Assembly (NCBI GenBank): GCA_018402155.1
Contig: JAGYJG010000001.1
Span: forward strand, 942,198 to 1,006,197
Direction: 5' to 3'
Origin: Bacteroidia bacterium
GTDB lineage: Bacteria > Bacteroidota > Bacteroidia > NS11-12g > UBA9320
Length of the DNA: 64,000 bases
Numbering within the stretch: the first letter of the stretch is position 1; each line of letters begins with the position of its first letter. A model generated the notes under the pieces. The model saw only the letters and a list, made by a program, of their open reading frames with translations. It did not search any database and was not told where the DNA came from. Below are positions 7,432 through 15,816 of this stretch, in pieces. Both the position numbers and the translations under genes were made by a program.

Positions 7432-10425
7432 ATGAAAAAATATTTAATATCTGGGTTGCTAGTTTTTAGCACCCTCATAAACACACAAGCGCAGTGCTGG
7501 GATCCACAAGTACCCCACACGATTACTACGGATTGGCGTGCTGCCAATACAAGCAATACTTGGGATTGGACACAGGAACTTTTTACTGACTTTTACATCA
7601 AAAATAGAACGAACCCCGTATCTAGGTACTCTCCATTTTGGACACCTCAAAGCTCTACAGGAACTAATTTATTACTGACCGATTTCCAAGTATATGTAAA
7701 TAGAAATGACAAAGACTTTCATCCTGAAGATGGTTGGGAGCTTTTGATCAAGAATTTTGGTGAATTCTCAATTGACGGATCTAAAGATGTCGCTAATCCA
7801 TTTTTTGCATTGTACAACCGATATACTGGCAAAGTCAGGGCGTTTTTACTAGTTGCAGATATACCTACCTCTTCACAAAATGGAGCTTTATTAAAGGCTC
7901 AATTTGGTGGAGGTAGATTTACTGCACTATGGCAGCATATGAAACCAATTGGTCAAGCTGTGGAGAGCTTTGACAGGGATTTGTATGCAGAACTAAACAA
8001 TCCATATTCAAATGAAATAGACCGATGGCTATTTTCAGAATTTGTAGTGGCGTATGATCCTTGTACTTGTGCAGATTTAGGCGATCCAACTGCATTGCCG
8101 TTTATTAATTTTGAGTATTTCTTGGTTTCAAGTGCAGATATCAATGCCACTATTGATGGAACTATTACAGAACAGGTAAGTCAAAGCGGGAGTCCAACAA
8201 AAAGTAACCCGTCTTTTGCACTGAACGATCTTAAGGATGTAAAAAAAGCAGTAGAAGCGGGACAAAAAGGATACAAAACATGGGGAAAGTACAAAACTTG
8301 GTACAATACGCAACTCAATAACTTTACAGATTCTATGTATCGCGATCAGCTTTGGCAAGGTTTGGAGGCATCCAAAGAACTGAGCCAAGAATTTTATGAA
8401 GACGTATTGCAAGACCTAATAGGCCAGACAACGTGCAACTACAATGACTTTATGAATGGGAATTACAATATAGACCCTACCGCCTTCATGACACCAAAAG
8501 ACAATACACTGCTAAACAAGAACTATTCTTCGCTAAAAGCATTTGCTAGCATATTACCGTATGTAGGTGCAGCGTTATCCGTATTTGATCTATTGGTAGA
8601 TGATGGAGGCACCACAATGCCTGCACCAAAAGGGCCTACAGTATTTGATGTAAGCTTGAAATTAGATGGCAGCATTGATCGCGTTAATGGAATACAAGAA
8701 CATCAATTTTTTGCACCTGGTTTTACCACTAACTCTTCTCAATACAATTGGATACCCACTTATAATAATATTTTGGGTGTTTTCAATGTACTAGAGCTTC
8801 CCGATTTTGAATATTTTGAAATAAGGCCAACGGTAACAAACCTTACAGAAAGTGTAGCCGACTTAGACAATCAGTGTATGCGAAATTATAGTGATTTCCA
8901 TAATCTAGATGGTGCAAATGAGGTAATATTTAAGCAATATAAGCCGAAGGAAAATTTGAAGTATGTATTGAATCCTGCCTCAAATCTTGAAGTCGAGTCA
9001 GTAGAAGCAGCCATTGTATTGGAGTATTTGGGGCAGGATGACCTATTCATTACAAAACCATCACAGTTTAACTCAGTAAAAGCAATACCTTATCATCAGA
9101 ATATATTCTATCCAGATCAAAACGATACTTTTTATCATGCAACTTGGTCTGGTGGTGACGACATAAGACAATTCACCCCAACAATCATTCACACAGCCAC
9201 TTCTGGAGGGTCACTAGCTTCAGGCACCTACGAAAATGAAGGTGGTGAGCTGAGACGTTTGACGGATAATGTGCCTGTGGCAACCTTAGTAAGAGGTCTG
9301 GAGCCAGGTAGAAAAAGTGCGGCGGTTGGTAGAATAAAGGATATCACGGAGCATACTGACTTAACGTATGACATTGCTACTCCTGGTTATCCAAATGTAG
9401 ATTCATCAGAAATTCAATTTCGAACTGATTATCTACCCAATACGTGTTTTGATAAACTAAGCTTTACTGTTTTGGGTAATGATAATTTTGGGAAAGTTTA
9501 CGCAAAAGTAGTAGTAAGACTGCGGCATAAGAATCAGCCAGAATTAGACCCAGTTACTTTGATTTTTTCTTATGACCTGACACCGAAATTGCAAACAGCA
9601 ACAAAAAGACCTGAAACGGGCAGCTATTCTGCTACCGTTTGGGGTAGAGATTGGACGACTGATCCTAAAAGGCCATATAAATGTGGTTCAACTTTTAGTT
9701 TCACCTCAGCAGAAATACAGAATTACCGTTACTTAGAATCTATTACGTTAAACAGTACCCCTTATAACTGGGATTTCTTCAAGCCGCATAATCTAACTTA
9801 CAATGGTGAACCAAATTTAACTGCTATCGGCACTATTACTGTTCCAGACAATTTCACTATCTCACCCAATACGATTTTAAGGGCAGGTGGAGCAATTGAT
9901 ATTGGTGAGAATGTTCAAATTGGCTTTGGAAGTCAAATTTATTCTGAAGTGAAGATAGATGTTGATAAAGGAACTGAAATGGAACATAGTGTAGTTTTGG
10001 AAATTGTAGGCAAAGGCTCTATTAAATATGATTGTTCCGATTACAATTATCAATCACTAGAAATGAATTCAGATGAAATCGGTACATTTTGTGGTTCTCA
10101 GATATATAAACAAAGAGCATTGTTTAAAAGAGAGCCTTCAGACGAAAACAATTTAGACACAACGCTAAACAGTCTGTCGAAATTGGATTATAAAATTTAC
10201 CCAAATCCCAATAATGGTATTTTTGAATTACAATTCACAACGTCCAATGAAGATATTTGGTTAGAGGTTTTAGATGCCTTTGGTCGAGTTATTCGAGAGG
10301 TAAATAAACCAACAGGACTTAATACAGTAACCATAGATATTAGTGGTAGTCGCAGTGGGGTTTATTTCATCAAAATTGCTGGTAGTAATAGCCCTCACCT
10401 AGTAAAAAGAGTAGTGAAGCATTAA
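7432..10425 (+). CDS. Large secreted protein with T9SS type A sorting domain
   Basis: 997 residues. Signal peptide MKKYLISGLLVFSTLINTQA. The N-terminal region is Trp-rich (CWDPQVPH, WDWTQELFTDFY, YSPFWTPQ). A middle segment near residues 255-335 is helical (DLKDVKKAVEAGQKGYKTWG), and the rest is mostly beta. The last 80 residues are a clear T9SS type A domain: YKIYPNPNNGIFELQF, VLDAFGRVI, SGSRSGVYFIKI and VKRVVKH. Export across the outer membrane by the Por system with C-terminal processing is therefore expected. No catalytic motif is recognised. It is the last gene of its unit, ending 5 bases before the boundary element. Confidence 0.75.
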   Translation: MKKYLISGLLVFSTLINTQAQCWDPQVPHTITTDWRAANTSNTWDWTQELFTDFYIKNRTNPVSRYSPFWTPQSSTGTNLLLTDFQVYVNRNDKDFHPEDGWELLIKNFGEFSIDGSKDVANPFFALYNRYTGKVRAFLLVADIPTSSQNGALLKAQFGGGRFTALWQHMKPIGQAVESFDRDLYAELNNPYSNEIDRWLFSEFVVAYDPCTCADLGDPTALPFINFEYFLVSSADINATIDGTITEQVSQSGSPTKSNPSFALNDLKDVKKAVEAGQKGYKTWGKYKTWYNTQLNNFTDSMYRDQLWQGLEASKELSQEFYEDVLQDLIGQTTCNYNDFMNGNYNIDPTAFMTPKDNTLLNKNYSSLKAFASILPYVGAALSVFDLLVDDGGTTMPAPKGPTVFDVSLKLDGSIDRVNGIQEHQFFAPGFTTNSSQYNWIPTYNNILGVFNVLELPDFEYFEIRPTVTNLTESVADLDNQCMRNYSDFHNLDGANEVIFKQYKPKENLKYVLNPASNLEVESVEAAIVLEYLGQDDLFITKPSQFNSVKAIPYHQNIFYPDQNDTFYHATWSGGDDIRQFTPTIIHTATSGGSLASGTYENEGGELRRLTDNVPVATLVRGLEPGRKSAAVGRIKDITEHTDLTYDIATPGYPNVDSSEIQFRTDYLPNTCFDKLSFTVLGNDNFGKVYAKVVVRLRHKNQPELDPVTLIFSYDLTPKLQTATKRPETGSYSATVWGRDWTTDPKRPYKCGSTFSFTSAEIQNYRYLESITLNSTPYNWDFFKPHNLTYNGEPNLTAIGTITVPDNFTISPNTILRAGGAIDIGENVQIGFGSQIYSEVKIDVDKGTEMEHSVVLEIVGKGSIKYDCSDYNYQSLEMNSDEIGTFCGSQIYKQRALFKREPSDENNLDTTLNSLSKLDYKIYPNPNNGIFELQFTTSNEDIWLEVLDAFGRVIREVNKPTGLNTVTIDISGSRSGVYFIKIAGSNSPHLVKRVVKH

Positions 10426-10429
10426 GAAA

Positions 10430-10538
10430 GGCTAATCACCAACACTATGTATACGTAATGCCGCTTTTTATCGCAGCAGTAGAGCTTGTTCGCTGTGGCG
10501 AAGCGGCACTACGCATACACTCGCCGTTGGTGATAACC
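10430..10538 (+). repeat. attC-like boundary element E4
   Basis: The outer arms are GGCTAATCACCAAC (10430-10443) and GTTGGTGATAACC (10526-10538). The inner arms TGTATACGTAATGCCGC and GCGGCACTACGCATACA are the same class as E3. Only the tip differs (TTTATCGCAGCAGTAGAG against the E3 tip). The left arm complements the start of this unit at 5041. Confidence 0.75.
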
Positions 10539-10627
10539 AAAAGAAAGAAAAGTAGGCGAGTTAGTGATTGCGAAAAAAGCAGTATATTAGCCGACCGAAC
10601 CATTCGCTTGTAAACGAATGCAGCTCT
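10526..10627 (+). promoter_or_regulatory. Type I unit leader, copy 3 of 5
   Basis: The same 100-base block as at 1983. An in-frame TTG-type start at 10568 would translate this leader and is rejected, because the block is conserved upstream of unrelated genes and the signal peptide begins at 10697. Confidence 0.6.
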
Positions 10628-10696
10628 GAACCAAGGTTAAAAACCACCGACATTGATTTTATTTTTTTAAACATTAACACACAAAAAAACAAAACA

Positions 10697-12742
10697 ATGA
10701 AAAACAAAATTTTAACGAAAATGGTAGTACTAGTAGGACTAGTATTGCTAAGTATGACAGGCTTTGGACAAGAAGACGTAGACAACAGTGAGCCGATTTT
10801 AGATCCTGAGCCACGATTTGAGTGTAATTTTATTGGTATCGACCAAGAGTTTATTCTTCACTTCAAAAACGAGTCAGCACTTTCTATTGAATTTAACGAA
10901 ACTCCAAATCAACCGTTGCAAATTCTGGACAAAGACAATAATATTGTGGCAGTGCTTGGGAGTAAGAACAATGCAGTTCCTTTAAAAACGTTTCAATACT
11001 ATGCGATACAAGGGGTAAATAGTTGTGGCGAGGTTGGTGTGTTTTATACTTTCAACACAATCCCAAAAATAAACCACGAAGGTTTTGGTCTGCCTGCCAA
11101 AATCTATGATGAATGGACTACGCATTTTAATTCGGAAAGTACGGCTAGAACAATTGACTTTTTAAGGGCTAACGAAAATTTATCTGCACTAGAAAAGTTA
11201 TTTCTAATTCAGGAGTATTATTACGACGGAGATTTAGCAATAGCCCACAGAGACGGCAATGGTTTAGACAATGATACCCCACCTCTATTAGGTGGATTAC
11301 TGGATTCCATTTTACTCAATGACGAAATATTTTGGGATCGTATCAATGACGATATTGATATAGTCGTTTGGGGAGAAGAAACCAATGACTGCCACTGTAA
11401 AACAACTTGGGGTAAAGTTGGTCCAGTAAACTTACATACTGAATTTTTAAAAACCCACAACACCCCTTACCGCTGGTTTGAACACTTAGTTGACCATCCA
11501 AGCAAAGTACACAAAGGAGGAAGTAATCGCTACACGGAATATCGTAATGCGACTAAGGGTGCAGCGAAAATACTTGACGGCAAGATGTATATGAAGGGAA
11601 GCCATTGGGATACGTACAGTCAAAAGTTCCCTGATCCTGCCCAAGCTACTTCTGCGTATAGGACATATATAAAATATAATTTAGCATGTGAGAATGCACA
11701 AGAACAAGATGATAATTGTATGTGCAATGATAGGGTGCTAGAATATACTGCCTCTTATGTAACATCATTATCTACCAATGCCAAAGAAAATTCGCCTTGT
11801 TTTTTGTGTGGCACGGGTTCTTGGGCTGCGTATGCTCAGGCAGAGGATTGGGCTATACTCACTCTTAGTTCAAAAAAACAGGGCATAAAAATAGTAGATG
11901 CAGGTAGAGCCTATTCAAAGTCTGAAAAACACACAACTGCGAATAAAGATTGGAATAATAAAATCATAGATCTTGCGGCTTCGGTTACAGCAATTGCGGT
12001 GACTGGCGGCACATCTGCATTGGTAGACTCCGCTCTTATAAAAAGGTCAGCAGAAGATATAAAATACCTTATCAATAATCCACCAAACTATGGTGGAGGT
12101 AGCACCTATAATTCTGGTGGCAATGAACTACTTGGTGGCTGTGGTAGTGAATACTCAGTTACACTAAGGCCAAATGACCCGACAAATATTATGATACATA
12201 GTTATGCAGGTTTTGATCTCGGTGGTCATACTAAATGGGAATCGACTGCACACATACAAAGTGATGACTATCTAGCTGCATACATGGATTATAAAGAGAC
12301 AGACGAATGTTGTAATGAAGAGGTATTTAATTGGGTAATTGGTGTAAATGGTGCTCAGCAAAACGAAGAAGCCTTAAGATGTGTAAATAGTTTTTTCCAA
12401 TCTCGCCCAGTGAATATAAATCCTAAGTACCCAAATCAACCTTTCTTATATTGGACGGGTAATCACGAGTGGGGTTTTGAAAGATCCGATAACTGTCCTG
12501 ATGATTATTTTGAAGCTTTTGTAGTAAAGTATGATGACGACATTCTTCCAATTGGTACCGAATATTTCATTTCATCTATACTCACTGGAAATGTCTTAAA
12601 AACAGCAAAAACCTCTACTGTTTTAACATTAGGACAACTTAAACAGCAAATAGCAAGTGATAGTAGCTTTCGACATAGCTTTTACTCACTTAAGCTAGTA
12701 AGTAATAATGAAGTGGAGTACTTAAAGATTTACATTGACTAG
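10697..12742 (+). CDS. Large secreted protein, paralogue of 2192-4345
   Basis: 681 residues from the ATG at 10697. Signal peptide MKNKILTKMVVLVGLVLLSM ends near GFGQ and is clearly related to those at 2192 and 15817. It aligns end to end with the 2192 product: GLPAKIYDEW, DCHCKTTW, DNCMCNDRV, CFLCGTGSW, AEDWAILTLSSKKQG, TDECCNEEVFNWVIGVNG and a closing FYSLKLVSNNEVEYLKIYID. The paired cysteines suggest disulfides, as expected for an exported protein. No enzyme family is recognised. The next gene, a Cys-rich lipoprotein, starts 2 bases after the stop, reproducing the order of the first unit. Confidence 0.75.
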   Translation: MKNKILTKMVVLVGLVLLSMTGFGQEDVDNSEPILDPEPRFECNFIGIDQEFILHFKNESALSIEFNETPNQPLQILDKDNNIVAVLGSKNNAVPLKTFQYYAIQGVNSCGEVGVFYTFNTIPKINHEGFGLPAKIYDEWTTHFNSESTARTIDFLRANENLSALEKLFLIQEYYYDGDLAIAHRDGNGLDNDTPPLLGGLLDSILLNDEIFWDRINDDIDIVVWGEETNDCHCKTTWGKVGPVNLHTEFLKTHNTPYRWFEHLVDHPSKVHKGGSNRYTEYRNATKGAAKILDGKMYMKGSHWDTYSQKFPDPAQATSAYRTYIKYNLACENAQEQDDNCMCNDRVLEYTASYVTSLSTNAKENSPCFLCGTGSWAAYAQAEDWAILTLSSKKQGIKIVDAGRAYSKSEKHTTANKDWNNKIIDLAASVTAIAVTGGTSALVDSALIKRSAEDIKYLINNPPNYGGGSTYNSGGNELLGGCGSEYSVTLRPNDPTNIMIHSYAGFDLGGHTKWESTAHIQSDDYLAAYMDYKETDECCNEEVFNWVIGVNGAQQNEEALRCVNSFFQSRPVNINPKYPNQPFLYWTGNHEWGFERSDNCPDDYFEAFVVKYDDDILPIGTEYFISSILTGNVLKTAKTSTVLTLGQLKQQIASDSSFRHSFYSLKLVSNNEVEYLKIYID

Positions 12743-12744
12743 TT

Positions 12745-13386
12745 ATGAAATATTTATCAATTATACTTCTTGTCATCCTTACAAGCCTATTGGCTTGTAA
12801 GGATGATTGTTTAACCTGTCCTGATAATGAAGCCGTTGTTAATGGTGAGTGTCAGTGTATTGGCATTCAATTTATAGGAAATTGTATGAGTAAGCGTGAG
12901 GCATTTCAAAAAAAGATACCGAGGGGAATTAGTGTTGAGATGCAACCATATTATTCTGAATCGATGGATTGTAATGCTCATTTTGACTTTAATAATCAAC
13001 CTTTATTTATATACTTAAGTGAAATAACCGAATATGATAATAGAGTGAGTGCTGTCATAGCTTTTCAAACCGAAGCTAGACCAACAAACACTTATTTCGA
13101 AAAAGTCTATTATTCAGGGTTAGAGTCCGAAATCGGTTCAAGTAACTTTGATTCATTGTCTTATGATTGGCCATCTGCCTATAATTATAATGGATTTGTA
13201 TACGTTGGAGAAGATGCCGTAGGAACTTCAAATCCAGAGCATTACACCACTATCATAGATGGACAAATGTGCTATTTGCGTCCTTACATCAAAATTTTGG
13301 ACAAGGATTATATACGAGTAACTTTCAGATATGTAACTGTGGATGAAGAAGTGAAAGCTGAATGTGTAAGACTCTTTCACAAATAA
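12745..13386 (+). CDS. Cys-rich lipoprotein, paralogue of 4342-4938
   Basis: 213 residues. The lipoprotein signal peptide ends in the lipobox LLAC. It is followed by CLTCPDNEAVVNGECQC, with the same cysteine spacing as the 4342 product, and a C-terminal half with CYLRPYIKILDKDY and CVRLFHK. Identity to the paralogue is highest at these two blocks, while the centre has diverged. It is the second gene of a two-gene unit and ends 4 bases before the boundary element. The function is unknown; pairing with the large secreted protein is the main clue. Confidence 0.7.
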   Translation: MKYLSIILLVILTSLLACKDDCLTCPDNEAVVNGECQCIGIQFIGNCMSKREAFQKKIPRGISVEMQPYYSESMDCNAHFDFNNQPLFIYLSEITEYDNRVSAVIAFQTEARPTNTYFEKVYYSGLESEIGSSNFDSLSYDWPSAYNYNGFVYVGEDAVGTSNPEHYTTIIDGQMCYLRPYIKILDKDYIRVTFRYVTVDEEVKAECVRLFHK

Positions 13387-13390
13387 GAAA

Positions 13391-13500
13391 GGCTATCACC
13401 AACACAAAATAAAACGCAATGCCGCTCCGCCTCGGCGGACGTGCTGTAAGCCTGCCCCGCAGGCTTGCAGCACGTGCGTTTATTCGAACCGTTGGCGGTC
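13391..13500 (+). repeat. attC-like boundary element E5
   Basis: The left outer arm GGCTATCACCAAC (13391-13403) matches the complement of this unit's own start (10526). The right side reads GTTGGCGGTCATCC (from 13491) because the next unit is type II, so pairing across the junction is limited to CCAAC/GTTGG plus scattered bases. The inner arms AATAAAACGCA and TGCGTTTATT pair with one bulged A. The tip has CCGCCTCGGCGG and CGTGCTGTAAGCCTGC/GCAGGCTTGCAGCACG hairpins. Confidence 0.75.
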
Positions 13501-13700
13501 ATCCGAAGAAAGATTTTTTCTGCATAAATTTGTAGAAAAAGTAAGGACAGAAAGAACTAAAACGGCCTAAAAATGAAAAGGCAAAACAAATTAGAAACGT
13601 TCTAATCTGTCAAAATGAAGAAGACCCAAAGGTGAAACGTGGCAACTAAGCACCAAGCCGACAGAAAGGAGTTAGCCAAAACAGTGACCGACTGATTTCG
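13491..13700 (+). promoter_or_regulatory. Type II unit leader, copy 1 of 2, with promoter core
   Basis: About 210 bases starting GTTGGCGGTCATCCG are strongly conserved with 22106-22316, including about 65 identical bases in the centre-right part. TAAATTTG at 13525-13532 is an exact match to the Bacteroidota -7 element TAnnTTTG, and the other copy has TAGATTTG at 22140-22147. The remaining 160 bases form a long untranslated leader with no conserved ORF, possibly a structured RNA. In both units it precedes a gene for a small Cys-containing secreted protein. Confidence 0.65.
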
Positions 13701-13731
13701 GTTAGTTTAACATTTAAAAAAACAAGAAAAA

Positions 13732-14139
13732 ATGAAAAAGACAATTTTATTTACACTAGCATTATTTTTAACGATTTTCTCCTACAGCAAAACGATTGTA
13801 ATCCATAAAAAAGGAGGTAAACCGTGCAAAGATAAACCAGCCGATGTTTGCTACAGAGAGGTAGATGTTGAAGATTCTGAAAGACGCTACGAACAATCTT
13901 GTAAAGGTCGTGGACTGAATTCGTGTCCTAAAGTTGGGATAGTTACAGTAGGTTCAATAGCATTCGATGTAGACAATTTCGTTGTTAATGTGGAAAACGC
14001 CATATTAGCTGGGTCGACCTCTGCAAATGGGGTAATCACAGATACTAATGGTGCAGTGGTAGCACACTATACGTGGACTGGAACAGTTAATATTGATGGC
14101 AACCTCGAATACGACATCATAATTGACGATGAGGTATAA
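13732..14139 (+). CDS. Small secreted Cys-containing protein
   Basis: 135 residues. Signal peptide MKKTILFTLALFLTIFSYSK. The mature start KTIVIHKKGGKPCKDKPADV is basic, followed by cysteines in VCYRE, EQSCKGRG and NSCPKVG. The second half is acidic and beta-like, without Cys. It resembles the small secreted proteins at 22343 and 22722 in size, signal peptide and position, immediately after a type II leader and before a large secreted protein. This arrangement recalls the small exported peptides paired with 6-bladed-propeller proteins in Bacteroidota, but no named family is recognised. Confidence 0.6.
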   Translation: MKKTILFTLALFLTIFSYSKTIVIHKKGGKPCKDKPADVCYREVDVEDSERRYEQSCKGRGLNSCPKVGIVTVGSIAFDVDNFVVNVENAILAGSTSANGVITDTNGAVVAHYTWTGTVNIDGNLEYDIIIDDEV

Positions 14140-15502
14140 ATTACTTATTTTCATAACCTTGCCCATAATTACTTTTGGGCAAGGTTTTATTTTGGATACT
14201 ACTATTCTTTTTAATAACATAGTTGTAGATGAAATCAACAAAATTGACAATATCTATGACCAAAATGATTTTTATATTCTTACAAATGATGGTGAAGTTG
14301 ATATAAAAAACATCGTCTCAAAAGAAAGTTGGAATTTAGGAAAATCAGATTACATTAGTTTTGGAAGCATTGCCGTTGTGAAAAAAACAATATTGTATGA
14401 ACGAAATAGTAAACTGGTCAAAAAGTCTAATAGAAAAAGCATAGCTTTTCTTCCTAAATCACTAGATCGAAAAAACGATATTTTAATAAAATATGCCTAT
14501 CAAGATGAAAAGTATCTGTATTTGTTTACATACTATAATAACAATGCAGAAACGGAACTTGGTCACGATGTGATTCATTGTTTCAAAATTTTAAGAAAAA
14601 ATCGCCACATAGTATTAAACAAGAAAATAGATATCGGTAAGGAGATAATACTAGCACCTTTTAATCAGCAAATAATAACCTTTACTGGTAATCGGTTTTT
14701 AATTGCTTCGCCTGTAACAACTGAAATTACTTCAATTGATAAAAATCTTGAGATTACCAAAAAGTTTCATTTAGATACAACTTTGAGCTTAGCAAACTCT
14801 GTCTCGTTTAATAAAGTTTTTCCAGATAAAAATGCTGGATTTTACTTATACAAACCACGGGACGTGATTTATCATTACAACAACTCAGAGTTGATTGATT
14901 TAAAAGTTATAAGTAAAATAATTGCTCTCAATGACTCCCTAGTTCTAGTTAATTATAGGTTAAAACATAGAGACATTTATTTAATAGAAATCATAAATGT
15001 AAACTCAAACAAGGCAATTTGGGAGAAACAAATAAACCATACGGGTGAAGAGTTGTCGCCATTATGTTGGACTAGAAGAGCATATTTCTCCTCCGATGAT
15101 GAATTGTGTCTTATAAGTCTGTACGAACCTGATGATAGTACCATTCTATATAAGGCAAAAATTTACTCCTTTAATCATAACGTAAAAATAAGTAAAGACA
15201 TCTTTTCGGAATATCAATTACTAAGTCCAGAGCAGGTCAAGGTTGATTTATCCCTTTATTCAGGAGTTGTATTGGCTGATGAATATTTCTGTAAAGGTTG
15301 TTATTCAAATTATGGTACTGGAGAGGGAGTATTGGTAATCAAAAAATATGATTTCCGAAGTACTGCGAGATTAAATGCAGATTATTCATACTTCATGCGA
15401 AACTGGGCAATTTCTGGTGAGTTGTGTTTCGTAGATTCTGAGACATATAATCACCTTAAGAATAAAATGAGTCCAAATGTCTTATATCCTTTTGAAGAAT
15501 AA
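14129..15502 (+). CDS. Secreted protein, possibly beta-propeller-like
   Basis: 457 residues from the ATG at 14129, which overlaps the previous gene by 11 bases. A TTG at 14123 is a less likely start. Signal peptide MRYKLLIFITLPIITFGQG. The mature protein is a series of strand-rich segments (DQNDFYILTNDGEVDI, YAYQDEKYLYLFTYY, ITFTGNRFLIASP, YSGVVLADEYFCKG), compatible with a propeller. It is the counterpart of the larger gene at 23095, which has the same position in the other type II unit. The N-terminal Cys motif of that paralogue is absent. The function is unknown, and a partnership with the small upstream protein is inferred from overlap and recurrence. Confidence 0.6.
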   Translation: MRYKLLIFITLPIITFGQGFILDTTILFNNIVVDEINKIDNIYDQNDFYILTNDGEVDIKNIVSKESWNLGKSDYISFGSIAVVKKTILYERNSKLVKKSNRKSIAFLPKSLDRKNDILIKYAYQDEKYLYLFTYYNNNAETELGHDVIHCFKILRKNRHIVLNKKIDIGKEIILAPFNQQIITFTGNRFLIASPVTTEITSIDKNLEITKKFHLDTTLSLANSVSFNKVFPDKNAGFYLYKPRDVIYHYNNSELIDLKVISKIIALNDSLVLVNYRLKHRDIYLIEIINVNSNKAIWEKQINHTGEELSPLCWTRRAYFSSDDELCLISLYEPDDSTILYKAKIYSFNHNVKISKDIFSEYQLLSPEQVKVDLSLYSGVVLADEYFCKGCYSNYGTGEGVLVIKKYDFRSTARLNADYSYFMRNWAISGELCFVDSETYNHLKNKMSPNVLYPFEE

Positions 15503-15510
15503 GAAAAGAC

Positions 15511-15621
15511 AAACCGCCAACACAAAATAAAACGCAATACCGCTCCGCCTCGGCGGACGTGCTGTAAGCCTGCCCCGCAGGCTTGCAGCACGTGCGTTTA
15601 TTCGAACCGTTGGTGATAACC
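15511..15621 (+). repeat. attC-like boundary element E6
   Basis: The left arm AAACCGCCAAC (15511-15521) is the complement of this unit's own type II start GTTGGCGGT (13491), not of the next unit's type I start at 15609. The inner stem and tip are almost identical to E5. This is a key comparison: the outer arm follows the unit while the inner stem is shared. Confidence 0.78.
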
Positions 15622-15710
15622 AAAAGAAAGAAAAGTAGGCGAGTTAGTGATTGCGAAAAAAGCAGTATATTAGCCGACCGAACCATTCGCTTGTAAACGA
15701 ATGCAGCTCT
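15609..15710 (+). promoter_or_regulatory. Type I unit leader, copy 4 of 5
   Basis: The same block as at 1983, followed by a tail with the GTTCCG/CGGAAC hairpin at 15777-15795. The tail and hairpin are nearly identical to those of the units at 1983 and 17729. Confidence 0.6.
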
Positions 15711-15816
15711 GAACCAAGGTTAAAACCAGCATTAAAAACTGCAAGAACTTAATCAATTCTCGCAGCAATTTTTAATGTTCCGCAGAAAACGGAACGGTTT
15801 AAACAAATTAGAAACA

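Noticed and set aside
13480-13495. TTCGAACC as part of a tRNA T-loop
   Set aside because: It is a fixed part of the boundary elements and no cloverleaf can be formed around it.
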